Assembly (NCBI RefSeq): GCF_029227915.1
Contig: NC_079889.1
Coordinates: 2,232,001-2,296,000 of the forward strand
Reading direction: 5' to 3'
DNA length: 64,000 nt
Source: Hydractinia symbiolongicarpus
Taxonomy: Eukaryota; Cnidaria; Hydrozoa; Anthoathecata; Hydractiniidae
Part shown: piece after piece, positions 12,601-22,207 of the stretch
How positions within the stretch are numbered: position 1 is the stretch's first letter
How the letters are laid out: each line of letters begins with the position of its first letter
The notes under the pieces: generated by a model
Told to the model about the DNA's origin: nothing
Seen by the model: only the letters and a program-made list of their open reading frames with translations
The model's database searches: none
Translations under genes and position numbers: made by a program

Positions 12601-15600
12601 ATTCGAAAAACCTCCTTGCTCTATTCTATTTTAACTTTTCTCTCCGCACATGCCGGTATGAACATAAGAAGTAAATAATAGCAATTGAAGTTTGTTGTGA
12701 TATTGCTTCTGAAAATTACGAAAAAAAACTATTTTTGCCTTATTATTTCTGTCAACTTGCACTGTTATATTAACTTAATGTATAATTATACTTATACGAT
12801 TGATTATGGTGGGCTGCACATTGCAAAAAAAAATTATTATCAATATTATGTGACAGAAACGGCTTGTCAGAAGCAAATAATGTTACGCAAAAAACTGTGT
12901 GACGTGGCGTTGCATAACGAAACAAAATGATTTCAAACAAAAAAAATTAAGAGAAAAAATTAGATAGCTGCTTCTTTAGACACTCAGTTGAGCAGCCTAG
13001 TGCCCATGGATTAAGATTTGATTTATTTTTTTGTAAACTGCCCATGGATTAAGATTTGATTCATTTTTTTGTGAACTATCACAAAAAAATCAAATGGATA
13101 AACTTTTTTTCTTTAGCCTTCGCTTACGTCAATTCAATACGCGATTTGTTTTATAATACAATCGAACGATTACAAACAACGTAGCTGAAGTTAATCAGTA
13201 GCCGAATGATTTCTTTTTCACGGAACAAAATCACTAAAATATGATATATATAGACGAATTTTTAACTATCAGGAGACGATATGAGACGAATTAAGACAGT
13301 TAAGACACTACAATGTTTTCACAAAAAATCATCTTGTATGAAAAAGTTAAGACGAACAAAACAAATTTATAAGACGATTTAAAATGAGCCGAATTTAGCC
13401 GAACTTTGTGGATTATCAGGCCCAATGATAGCAGAAAGATTGATCCTCTGCAATTATGCTCAACTTTGCCCAATGATGGGAGAAGGATCTCCTGAAACAT
13501 TGCCTACTAAACTATCATGTTCAAGATATGATAAACTTTCCTCTGTTTTTATATTTCCCTCAACACTTTACCACAAAAAGCACTGGGATCAAGTTAGGGC
13601 CATTTGACCATGGATATATTTTTAAAGAGGCTGCAGATCTGCATAACAACGTTCACAACCTCCTGCATACTTTTCAAATCACTCACATACTTTTGTTTTA
13701 TGCACACTAAAAAAATACACTAACCATATCTTTATTAACAAGGTGCGTTTTTTTAGGTTAACGTTCTTTTTCAGTTTACATTTTTTTTAGTTTGCGAGTT
13801 ACTAATATACGTGCTTAAATAGTTTTAATAGATTTTGTTAAATGCTATTTTAGTGAGAAGAATTAGAAGTAGTCCACCAAGGTTTAGGTGCCTTGTTTAC
13901 TGTAATTTTATTAACATTGATGAACTTTTAAAAAATAGCAACTAGATTTCCCAAAATGTGTATTGAATACCCTACTTGACTGTATTTAACATATGATACA
14001 TATATCCCGTATATTTAGATAGACACTACAAGAGTTCCACCACACAATTGTGTATGAATCTCATTAAATTAAATGACAAAAAACTCTATTGCCTTAGATT
14101 TTATTTTCATATTCTTATACCTTATAAGGTGATGGATGGATCCTGTCACCAAACACCACCTAAATATAAAAAAACATTTTAAAACAAACATATGTTGTGT
14201 TTGGCAATTAACTTAATATTTCAAAAGTAAATATATTTCACCTGTCCAAGATTTTCAACGGGTGATGGATCTGAGCCTATGTTTGCACAAAAATCAAAGC
14301 TAAAAAAAATGAGGTTTATAAGCAAAAAAACAAACAACAAAGACTAGTAATTGTCGATGAATTAATATTATCATTGATTAACAAAATAGCAATCGATTAC
14401 CTAGAATACTCATATGGTATGAGGTTCTCAACAGAATTAAGTTTGTTGACATAAACCAATATATCAGTCTAAAAAAAAGAAGTGAGCTTGTTCATTGGAT
14501 CCCATTGCGCCTGGCCATCCGTTATGATATGCAGACAGGTAGGATTTAATTTTATTTTTAATTGTCATTTTCCGCCAATGTTCAATTTCTAAAATTAGCC
14601 ACAACAAGACAGTGTAGCACCAAGCACTGGGTTAATACTAATATTTTTCATAAACAGTAACGAAATTGTATTATTTTTATGCTATGAGTAAGTCGCAAAT
14701 TTTACAAAGTTCAGTATTTGGCATCATCCTGACAGGCAAGGAAAGAAGGACCACATACTATTAAAACTCTTTATGCTAATTTATAGATTTTTAGGATTTG
14801 GCCAAAAAAATGCTACAAAAAAAATAAAAATACAATTAATAAGACACATGGAACCCTGTCCTCCCTACTGCCACTCATTTTATTATGCACACTATGATTG
14901 GTAAGATAAAAATGGATAATAAAATTATAAAAAGATGAAAAAGAATCTTCCGTACATCTGTAATAATCCATTATTTTGTTTCTTTTTATGCATTTTAACT
15001 ACGCAGTTTTCTAGAGCATGAAAATTTAAGTTAACGATAAGGGTTGTAAATCTTTCTAAATCATTCTCTGACTTCCTATTTTGCTTTTTTAGTAATTTCG
15101 ATAATTTCAGAAAGCTATCACAGACATAAAGAGAACAAAATTTGCATGTGCGATTAATCGCACGCCTAAACAAATTTAGGGCTTGCTCCTGCAATCGCAT
15201 GCCTCTCACGAAATTGTCTGTTGCATAACAATGGGTAACTAATAATTTGTCCCATACGTTACAGGTATATATATAGCTATAATTTCACAATTGTAAATAT
15301 CAGACCAGAGTAATCTACTAATACTGTGTACATCCAGAACATAGGCAAAAAAATAATAAATTCATCAGAATTCATTCCTTTTTCTCCAGTTTCTCTGGAT
15401 GTTCACAAAAATACATCTCATTTAAAAAATAACGGTTTCTGTGTTGCAGTACCTTGGGCAAACTGCATTAGAAAATATAACATACTCACAAAAGTAATAC
15501 ATCCCTACTTTTAAAACATTTTTGCCAGAAGAATTGTTCTCAAAATGACATCAAAAAACTACACTGCGTCACGCAGAAAATGGTCTACCTAGCTAGCTAA

Positions 15601-15686
15601 ATACCTTACCTTGCATTCGTTGTTTTTATCAAGCTGCTGCTTACAAAAAGAAACAGGAGCAGCAACAGGAAAATAAAACGATTTCA
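685..15686 (-). CDS. TM9SF2: TM9SF2-type nonaspanin, N-terminal exons (partial)
   Basis: Five minus-strand coding exons join in phase: 15686-15610, 14468-14401, 14299-14242, 14159-14121 and 812-685. They read SFYFPVAAPVSFC, then TDILVYVNKLNSVENLIPYE, SFDFCANIGSDPSPVENLGQ, VVFGDRIHPSPYK, and KQLEFLKKGISANYQHHW. This is the lumenal domain of transmembrane-9 superfamily proteins. The FYxPxxAPVxFC, FDFC and NLGQVxFGxRIxPSPYK blocks point to TM9SF2 rather than TM9SF4. The family consists of endosomal/Golgi proteins with nine membrane spans. The spans are not in this window: the last exon ends mid-codon at QHHW and the gene continues left of base 1. The exon before 15686 (signal peptide, ending in phase 1) was not found. 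All junctions have GT-AG sites and long T tracts. The 812 to 14121 intron is about 13.3 kb and full of transposons. Confidence 0.88.
813..2800. other. Intron sequence, no gene seen
   Basis: This is the downstream part of the large TM9SF2 intron. ORFs at 2020-2414 are short and show no recognisable domain. A 19-base unit, AAAATCTTAAATTAGACAA, occurs twice in tandem at about 1936-1974. Otherwise I see only AT-rich, non-coding sequence. Confidence 0.5.
2801..3770 (+). mobile_element. Non-LTR reverse transcriptase fragment (jockey/CR1-like)
   Basis: Pieces of an RT appear in shifting frames. FFGVRQGS sits near 2848-2871 and is followed at once by a stop. TLQYADDTNIYV, the YADD catalytic motif, is near 2911-2946. 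ETIKLLGINFNETLSWKPH leads into an open frame at 3152-3619 with KLKRFAPFRVKKSLAECV and LKKLQNAASFVIGG, the thumb and connection region of such RTs. The endonuclease part is missing, and frameshifts and stops show it is a 5'-truncated relic. It sits in the TM9SF2 intron on the strand opposite to that gene. Confidence 0.75.
3771..6348. other. Intron sequence with old repeat tails
   Basis: I find no supported gene here. The stretch near 5115-5240 (TTTTATTTTTATATAAATTT, then GTATCCAATGGAAGCCAA and an AAATAAATAAAATAAA tail) looks like the 3' end of a LINE in the + direction. The + reading near 5760-6120 contains lysine/glutamate-rich and cysteine-containing stretches broken by stops. It may be a decayed transposase, but I recognise no domain. 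Confidence 0.4.
6349..6387. repeat. Near-perfect palindrome, 19-bp arms
   Basis: Arms 6349-6367 and 6369-6387 are exact inverted copies (AATTGAAATTAAGACGATTT-type) separated by one base. Related TAAGACGA motifs occur at 6304-6311 and again around 13251-13400, suggesting a small dispersed foldback family. Confidence 0.7.
9262..9660. repeat. 53-bp minisatellite, left block
   Basis: There are seven copies of a 53-base unit containing CGGCGATAGAAATG, a T run, and AGATCGCATTTTAAAAG. The CGGCGATAG core recurs every 53 bases from 9312. The units are nearly identical and differ mainly in ACGAAAAACGG, ACGACAAACGG or ACTAAAAACGG. The last unit is cut at GATCGCATTTT by the nested element. Confidence 0.9.
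9661..10728. mobile_element. Nested repeat element with GAATTTCCGCGC ends
   Basis: This block interrupts a minisatellite unit. It begins GAATTTCCGCGCCCGAAGG (9662) and, near the far side, carries the inverse GCGCGCGGAAATTC (about 10689-10702), followed by a small hairpin AGCCCCCAGGGCT. The core (about 9830-10450) is five tandem copies of a unit of about 130 bp, each with AAGTATGCTGAA and GGCCAAAATTGGTCCAAAAA-like text. There is no ORF of note. The class is uncertain: the hairpin near one end would fit a Helitron-like or foldback element. Confidence 0.6.
9830..10450. repeat. Tandem repeat of about 130 bp, five copies
   Basis: The word AGTATGCTGAA recurs at about 9883, 10009, 10139, 10269 and 10397, with CAACAAAATTTGGCAC and GTCACCTAAATG between. 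The copies have diverged by scattered substitutions and small indels. Confidence 0.85.
10729..11215. repeat. 53-bp minisatellite, right block
   Basis: The 53-base unit resumes after the nested element with about ten copies. The rightmost three are increasingly degenerate (AAAGCTTCGTTATATC in place of the usual T run). Edge decay next to a homogeneous centre is what unequal exchange produces. Confidence 0.85.
12656..14120. other. Intron sequence, no supported gene
   Basis: This is the proximal part of the TM9SF2 intron. A 40-bp direct duplication (GCCCATGGATTAAGATTTGA core) lies at about 13000-13078. TAAGACGA motifs cluster at 13251-13375. Open frames at 13300-13710 overlap on both strands and show no domain. 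Confidence 0.45.
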
Positions 15687-16817
15687 CTACATGTACAAAC
15701 AAAAGCATAAAAAATGTAGACAATTTTTGTACAAATATGCCCATTTTAAAAACAAAGTTCTCTAAAAATAAGAAATAAAAAACTGCTCTGTTTGCGTTTC
15801 TGCTTCATTTCCGCATTTCTTCTGCCCAGATTGCGAAAACGGCCTGTTTACAACCGGGACAGCCGGATTATGTACGCATTGTCCAGTATGTTTTTTTTGC
15901 ACTGGTTATGTCATGGTGACCGGACCATGAACGCTGATATAATGGCTGGCCAGGCAGACTGTGATTGGCATTTTCTTTGAACTTTTGTAAATTAAACATT
16001 CTTTGAAAAATAGAACACCCCTAAAAACTAGACACGGCGAAAGAAAAAGTCTCGATGGTAAATACATTTCAACATAATATACTTTAAAGTAACTAAATTT
16101 CACGGAACCTAAATTATTCTTTTTGCGGGAATTAAGTTTGGTGAAAAGTTATTAAACTTACGACTCTCAAAATTTCGTATTTTCCACAAAATTTCGTTTC
16201 GTTAGAGAACAACAACAACTTTGGTACCAGGGCTATTTACTTGTCAGAAGTGATGACAAATGATATAAAAGCGGTGGGCTCCGATTATATTTGTTCTATA
16301 AGTCTCGAATAATAGTTGACTGTCATACATAAGTCGGCCTACCCCGATTATGTTCGTTCTATATTAAATAAGAAATAATATTACACTGTCGTATATAAAC
16401 TGGCCTGCCCTGATTATGTTCCTTTTATAAGTGCCAAATAATATTTTTTTAGTGTCCTGATTATGTTGCCCTGATTATATATCCTCCGCCCTGTTCTTAA
16501 CTGGGGCAAGCTGCCGTACTTAATCAACCCAATGCGTTCATTATCCGGGCAGAACACATTCACCTTCATTGAGTATAGCGAGGCGCTAAAATAACAAAAA
16601 TGAAAATAGAAAACAAGAACGTGTATCTTTTTACCCCTGGGGTCATCTTGTATATTTTTTAACATTTTTCCCACAAGCGAGAGGTAGCAGCAAAGTATTT
16701 ATTTGAAACAAAAAACCTGCAAAGGGAATAAATTATCTGTGTTATTCAAATGATGATATGTTGTGGACAGAGAGATGTTTTATAGCGCGCGTTTAAATTG
16801 AAAAGAGTCCCTAACTA
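15687..16817. other. Non-coding region upstream of the first seen TM9SF2 exon
   Basis: The missing signal-peptide exon should lie in or beyond this region. I saw no ATG-containing frame followed by a phase-1 donor. About 16255-16460 holds three diverged tandem copies of a unit of about 65 bp (CCGATTATGTTCGTTCTATA core), which explain the short ORF at 16414-16674. Confidence 0.5.
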
Positions 16818-16931
16818 CAACCTCGTCCACAAAGCTCTCTATGATATTCTACGATGCGCCTATGATATTCAGAACGGAGCCGTCCTAGCCGTTCTGCCAG
16901 AATATCATATGCGTAGACATGAACGAGGTTG
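16818..16931. mobile_element. Foldback MITE with CTA duplications
   Basis: The left end CAACCTCGTCCAC and right end GAACGAGGTTG are inverted, and the arms continue through ATGATATTC...GAACGG in the centre. The trinucleotide CTA flanks both sides (16815-16817 and 16932-16934). A 3-bp T(A)-containing duplication fits the PIF/Harbinger type, but no transposase is nearby. Confidence 0.7.
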
Positions 16932-17738
16932 CTAAGCACGCCCCTTAGTGTAAAAATCTGTGATCGTGCGGTATATTCTCCCTATTTCCAGCATTATTAC
17001 AACATTTAATTGGAAAATTAAAAATGCAGCTTAACTACCTTTTACATTTCTTGATGTAAATTTTATAAAAATTGCTTTTTTGCCGTTAAATATTTCGATT
17101 TCTCTGAGTGCATGCTGTCGCAGTGTTGACAGAGTGCAGCGTAGAAGCAAAGGAAATTTAAAGCTCTTTTATATAACATCTATTTTGATCTTAAACTTGA
17201 CCGATTAAGACTTATGGCTAAAAATTGACATGACGGTATTTTTAGACTCCCTGTCATGCTATTTGGCATACCTGAAATGTAAAGATAAAACAAATTGAAG
17301 GAAAAAGTAGCCCATAATAACTCATGGTTGTGACGTGGAGGAAGGGTTGAGGAGCTTTAAAATACTTTGAAAGCCTGAAAAAAAATTTTGAGGAGACTTT
17401 TATCACCTTTTTTTAAATCAGTTTTTAATTGTTAATTTATGTGGTTGACGCTGCTATTTATTCTTTTGCAACTACAGTGAAACCTCTTTATAGCGGACAA
17501 CCTTTATGGAGGAGACCTTTCTACAACGGACAGTTTTCTTGGGAACGGTTGAAACGACGGTCAAACTCTCATAACAAAGCCTCCATATAGCGAACACCTC
17601 TATACAACGGACATCATTTCAAGGTCCCGATTGACATTATCCCCTGGAACTGACCTCTCTACAGCGGACAGGCTGAAGAATGGGTCATACAAAACATGTT
17701 TTACATTATTATTTAATTATTCTTCAATCTTTTGTATG

Positions 17739-18155
17739 TTATCTTTCAGCCAGTTTATGGGTTTTTTTAGGGCCATAAAAGCGAAAATTTTCAGGGATTT
17801 CCAGGCCGTTTCTACCCCCGAGGTTAACGCGTTTCCCAGTCAATATAATTTCCATAGAGTAATAAAGGAGGGATAGAAACATAAACACGACTTTAGATAT
17901 ATTTTTAGGCACATGACCAACCACTACTTCTTTAGTACAATGAGAATTTGTACGAACCACAGCAACTGCATTTGTGTCCACTTTGTTGGTTGGCTCTTTC
18001 ACGCATTTCAAACACTCACCAATCAGTGGTTTCCAAATATCCATGTGAGCATGATATTCTCTGACAAAACTGTGACGCTCGAACTTTGAACTGTCTTTCA
18101 TGATCCTTAGAGGTATATCGATCTCGTATTTATCCTCACTAATGAGCACTTCCAT
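17739..18155 (-). CDS. HIRAN-like small protein inside the Tigger element
   Basis: This is an intact 138-codon ORF. Its central block reads REYHAHMDIWKPLIGECLKC, then NKVDTNAVAVV, EVVVGHVPKNIS, ILTGKRVN and GLEIPENFRFYGPK. The pattern of an aromatic/His entry, GExLxC, N(x)nD(x)AVAV, VVGHVPxxIS and a final GLEIPxxxxFxGP is that of a small beta-rich family. I recall it as HIRAN-related and common in cnidarian repeat proteins. HIRAN domains bind DNA ends in Rad5/HLTF-type helicases; the role here is unknown. It is transcribed away from the transposase, with about 200 bp between the two starts. The open frame is striking because the transposase next to it is full of stops. Confidence 0.6.
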   Translation of the reverse strand: MEVLISEDKYEIDIPLRIMKDSSKFERHSFVREYHAHMDIWKPLIGECLKCVKEPTNKVDTNAVAVVRTNSHCTKEVVVGHVPKNISKVVFMFLSLLYYSMEIILTGKRVNLGGRNGLEIPENFRFYGPKKTHKLAER

Positions 18156-18351
18156 GTCTGAGAGATACTATTTTGAAAAGATTTCGTCAATAAAATCATT
18201 GCATTGAAATATTCGAATGTTCGAATGTTTTGAATGTTCGAATGATTTAAATGAGGTTCTTTGAACGTACATGTACTTTGAATGAATGAATCTTTGAGGT
18301 AAGCAGTTAAAGCAAAGATGTTGTGCTCAAAGTTGCCAGCTCTCTGCTCGT

Positions 18352-19906
18352 ATGAAACAAAAAAACTTGGCATTGGACGAAAAGATGAAGGTCATTGCTT
18401 ACGCAAACAACAATCCAAAAATGAGATGTAGAGTGAATGCGAAACACTTCAAGATTGGGAAGACTTGTGTCTCAAATACCTTAAGGAATGCAAAAAATCT
18501 TCAAAAAGAATATAAATTTTTCAAAGGAAACTGCAAAAAATTAAGACACGGACAATACCACTTGATTAATGAAATTCTAATTGCCCGGAATAAAAAACGT
18601 GTGAGCGCAAATTTATTTCCTGATGGTCCTATGTTGAAGGAAGAAGCAATGGTAATAAAAGAAAAATTGGGAAAAGATGATTTAGCTGCGTTCACTGCAT
18701 CAAACGGTTGGCTTGAAAAGTTTAAACAAACATATGGAATACGTGAGACGGGAGTTACAGGTGAAGCGGATGGCATACCGACAATGACCATTCTGTGATG
18801 AATTGAACGCCTACCAGAATTAACTGAAGGATATAAGTTAACAATCATTTGGAATAAGGATGAACTGGGTTTGTTTTTTAAAGCTTAACCGGAAAAAGAC
18901 CTTGTTCAATGGAGAAGCTGCAAAGGGGGTAAAAAGTCTAAGCAACGTCTTACAGCAGCAATTTTTGTGGCAGCTGATGGTTCAAAAGTATCTGAGCCCG
19001 TTGTATTTTGGAAGAGTAAATCTCCAAGATGTTTTAAACATACAGGATAAAAGAAGACCAAGTATTTTGCATTACTTCTCAAACGACAAGGCTTGGATGA
19101 GAACTGAAATAATGTATTGAGACTTCTTGTAGTGTCCAGTAGAAGGTAGACAAGATTATTCTCTTTCTTGATAACGCACCTTGCCACTCTGAAACACTCC
19201 AATTGAAATTAAAGAACATTAAGCTAATCTTTCTGCCAAAGTGTACCACATCTCACTTACAGTCACTTGATGCCGCATAATTAGAGCGTTTAAATGTAAA
19301 TATCGGAAAATGCTAATGAAGTATTTAGTGTCACGAATTGACGAAGGTAAGAACGCCACAGAAATAATACAAGACGTCAATATTGCAAAAATAAATTCAT
19401 TGGTTACAGAGGTCATAGTATATTGCTTCCAAAAATGTGATTTTAAAGAATCAGAAATTAGCTGCATTTCAGAAGATAGAGAAATTGATGAAGAACTTGA
19501 GAGTCTTCTCACTCAGTTGCACGAAGACGATGACATCACTGTCGAAGACTTTATTAGCTTTGATGATGACCTGACGACATCGGTCGGTTAATAAATACTG
19601 ACATGATAGACTGGGGACAACAAGCTCGAAAGGAAGCTCTTTAACAAGTTTTACCAGATCCATCTGACAGCAGTCATACTAAAAGAAGAAGAAGTTGCTT
19701 GAGAAGACGACGAAGAAGAAATGATTCCTCAGCAGCTTTCTCTATCAAAAGCGTTGCAACATTTGGACGAACTGCTAAATTTTTCAATGAATCAAAATGA
19801 TGAAAGTCTAACTGGCCTAATTTCAGAAGTCATTGACAAAGTGGAAGATATTAATTGCTTTCGCAAAGACAAAGCAATATCCCATTGTTTTTGTGTCAAG
19901 TCTTGA
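18352..19906 (+). pseudogene. Tigger/CENP-B-type transposase, nonsense-riddled
   Basis: An open part (18352-18798) gives a psq-type HTH (LALDEKMKVIAYANNNPKMR) and a CENP-B HTH (FTASNGWLEKFKQTYG). The same frame continues past TGA TGA (18796-18801, where Trp is expected) into GYKLTIIWNKDELGLFFKA, TAA, then AAIFVAADGSKVSEPVVFW. Later pieces give FLDNAPCHSE (about 19157-19186), FLPKCTTSHLQSLDA and IRAFKCKYRKMLMKYL. The three catalytic Asp of the DDD core are visible (NKDE, FLDN, SLDA). The tail ends with acidic EEEDDEEE-like text and LSKALQHLDELLNF, usual for Tigger proteins. Several stops and at least one frameshift make it inactive. Confidence 0.9.
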
Positions 19907-20154
19907 GCTTGTTGTACTTTTGAAAGAAAGGTAGCATAACTTCTATATATTGTCTTCACTGTCTTTTTTCTCCCAAAACCAGTCTCTTGATACACCTTAC
20001 GGTCGATTTCCAATACGCCCTAATATCCCCGGGATAGTGTTTGAAGAAATTTGAGCTAATTTTGGGAAGAATCTCCATGTAGCGGGCACCTCTCTATAGC
20101 GGACAGTTTTTTGAGGTACCGATGGTGTTCGCTAAAGAGAGGTTTCACTGTATC

Positions 20155-21310
20155 ATGTCTGTTTACCGCGCACAGACGGCTTGGTTTTACATTCCGTTAA
20201 AACAAGGAATGCAATCACTTACCTTGGTCGCTGTTTTATCGTTCTGTAGTTGTAAGATTTGTTTTCTCGTTCTGTAGTTGTAAGATTGTTAACCACGAGT
20301 AAACAGGTTTCTTATTTTCTCTTCAAATAAAACTAGCTGTAAAAACTACTCCAAAATCGTTTTTATCACCGTCGTGTCTTCTTTAATTCTCAAGGCGGTG
20401 ATACACGATTCGATTAATCGAATTCGAATTATCGAATTTGACAAATTGGATCGTGTATCATGTAAAAATCGTATATTTTCCGCATGTTCAAACTTGTCGA
20501 ATTCGATTTTTAAGAAGTCGGACCGCTTTAACTTTTTCGATTAATCGAAAAGGTTTTTAACCAATCAAAATGCTGAAAATCTGTACAGCAAATGTGCGTT
20601 CAGAGAAACGGAATTTCTATATGGAAAATAAACATTACTAGAGGACGTTTCAAAATATTATGTCTGTCAAAAAAGGAATAACAAAGAATTTAACGAGATT
20701 TTTATCAGTGAAAGGATGTTGGAAGAAACGCTGTGGAACGTATTAGCAGAAGGCATCCGAAGAGAATTAAAATAATATTTTTGTTGATTTAACCGAAATT
20801 CAATAATAAAATAATGTCTACCTTTCACTAATAAATAATAAAAAAATTAACTGTTTGGGAAAGAAACTTTGGTTTTTGGAAAAGTCGCAAAAATTTATTC
20901 CCGCAAAAAGTAAGGACATCTGTGAACCGCAAAACTTTTTTTCCTCGAAATATACTAAATTAGAAAAGTGCCATAAAAATTTGGCTACTATAAGACAAAA
21001 TGAATCTAAACTACATGAATATAGATAAAAAAATGATAGAGTCTTAAAAAAATTTTTCCGCAAAAGATACTAATATTGGCAATACATATAGAACGAAAGT
21101 TATAGAAAATAAACCGATTGGTGGGATCGCGCTATTTTATACATCCTTTCCACCTGTTAACATAAAGTAATGAAATTTACTTGGAAGGGCTGGGAGGATT
21201 ATTACTATGATTATAGGTGATAGAAGCACACGTTTATAAAAGGTAAGGAGAGACGTCATTTGGTGAGAAAAGTGTAAAGTTTATCACGTTTTTTAGAAAC
21301 TAAAACAAAT
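20155..21310. other. Intergenic, with a cluster of ATCGAT/TTAATCGAA palindromes
   Basis: About 20396-20556 is packed with inverted motifs: ATTCGATTAATCGAATTCGA, AATTATCGAATT and TTTTCGATTAATCGAAAA. TGATACACGAT at 20401-20411 is inverted as ATCGTGTATCA near 20451-20461. It resembles a DNA-transposon end, but no second end is seen. Two copies of TTGTAAGATT(T)G and GTTCTGTAGTTGTAAGA lie at 20240-20290. No gene is supported. Confidence 0.5.
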
Positions 21311-21316
21311 ATTCGG

Positions 21317-22207
21317 TTAAAAACGTTGAATACGCCTCTTGGTTTGCAAAATAAGGCCTTGTATCTCAATTTTTAGTTCTTCTTTGTCTTCACTTTCAGG
21401 AATAGAAGATATTGATTTTGAAATCATAATTCCAAATACATCATCCGCGGATTTTGCTTGTCGTTGAATCTCTGTGGAAGGGAAAGATAGAACCTTTAAC
21501 TTTTCCTTTAGTGCAGGTTGTTCAGCAAACAAGTCTTGAAAAGATGAACTCTGTTTGTTGACCCGTTTATATTTAGGTTGTATTTGTTCTGATCGAAAGT
21601 CACTCGATTTAGAATCTTCAAGGTCCAATGGCGCCTCTCTTCTATTCATGTTTGATTCGGTCCGCTTAGACACGAGATTGTCATTTAAAAAGTCAAGATA
21701 CTTATACCATGGCCAGTTTGGTTTCTTTAAGTCCTCTCTTCCACTCTTTTGCCGTACATTACCATAATAAGTTTTTAGGCTATTCATCTTTTTTTGAACT
21801 ACAATCTCTGTCATATTCATTTCTTTCGCAATTTCCGTCAATGCGAGTTGCTTTTTCTTCTTGTCTATGAATCCTGCTTTATAAAGAACTTTATATTGTG
21901 ACCACAAATTTATTAGTCGTTTGGTTTCGTCACTTGACCATTGCTTTTCATGACTTAACCCTTTCCGACCCCTTCTTTTCTTGCTGATGGTACTAATTTC
22001 TTTCCACATTGTAGCTGTATTTCCATTTTGTCTATCAGATATTTGATCGTCACTTTGATGTATTGATAATAAAGGTTTTGATGTCTGCATGTCGTTAACT
22101 GAAGTAAACTGATCTCCAGATGTTCTGATAGGTGAAATAAAGGTAACAATAATTATGATAATTGTTATTGGTTTAGCTGAATAAGTTAGTGTATGCTCGA
22201 GGTCCAC
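21317..22207 (-). CDS. MADF/Myb-SANT-like DNA-binding protein
   Basis: An open frame of 296 codons. It contains QWSSDETKRLINLWSQYKVL, LALTEIAKEMN, VQKKMNSLKTYYGNVR and PNWPWYKYLDFLND, the three-helix MADF/Myb-like domain with its spaced Trp residues. It ends with DVFGIMISKSISSIP and LKIEIQGLILQTKRR, the short C-terminal interaction motif that often follows such domains. A strong acceptor (TTTCACCTATCAG) suggests the true coding exon begins at 22124 and that the hydrophobic N-terminus (TIIIIIVTF) is intron read-through; the upstream exon is not identified. Such proteins are host regulators or the second ORF of PIF/Harbinger elements. No DDE transposase is adjacent, so the choice is open. Confidence 0.72.
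   Translation of the reverse strand: MDLEHTLTYSAKPITIIIIIVTFISPIRTSGDQFTSVNDMQTSKPLLSIHQSDDQISDRQNGNTATMWKEISTISKKRRGRKGLSHEKQWSSDETKRLINLWSQYKVLYKAGFIDKKKKQLALTEIAKEMNMTEIVVQKKMNSLKTYYGNVRQKSGREDLKKPNWPWYKYLDFLNDNLVSKRTESNMNRREAPLDLEDSKSSDFRSEQIQPKYKRVNKQSSSFQDLFAEQPALKEKLKVLSFPSTEIQRQAKSADDVFGIMISKSISSIPESEDKEELKIEIQGLILQTKRRIQRF

Larger units (their letters stand above)
6552..12655 (-). mobile_element. RTE-type LINE copy A, decayed and split by a DNA element
   Basis: This minus-strand LINE reads 5' to 3' from about 12655 down to 11952, then 8860 down to about 6552. It ends in a (CAT)n tail at 6553-6575. The endonuclease part is at 12303-11950 (VGGDFNGHVGKSSEGYRG, ITYESGGCKTQIDYFLVRKS). 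The RT is at 8170-7364 (FAFVDLEKAFDRVP, GVHQGSVLSPLLFIL, LLYADDLVLI). The C-terminal zinc-binding and NWLGHLERMEEDNW tail is at 7210-6581. Stops relative to copy B include a TAA after CGVCR (near 7367) and a TAG in place of the Trp of SETWAVK (near 6974). Copy A reaches further 5' than copy B and preserves WIGNSDGYGGVGIFVAEKWV of the endonuclease. It lies in the TM9SF2 intron in the sense direction. Confidence 0.88.
17475..20150. mobile_element. pogo/Tigger-type DNA transposon
   Basis: The terminal inverted repeats are CAGTGAAACCTCTTTATAGC on the left and the inverse of CAGTGAAACCTCTCTTTAGC on the right. Both are flanked by TA (17473-17474 and 20151-20152), the duplication of the Tc1/mariner/pogo superfamily. 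CTATAGCGGACA-type words repeat inside both ends, a likely transposase-binding array. The element carries two ORFs: a broken CENP-B/Tigger transposase on + and an intact HIRAN-like ORF on -. The window keeps both ends, so insertion boundaries are exact. Confidence 0.92.
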
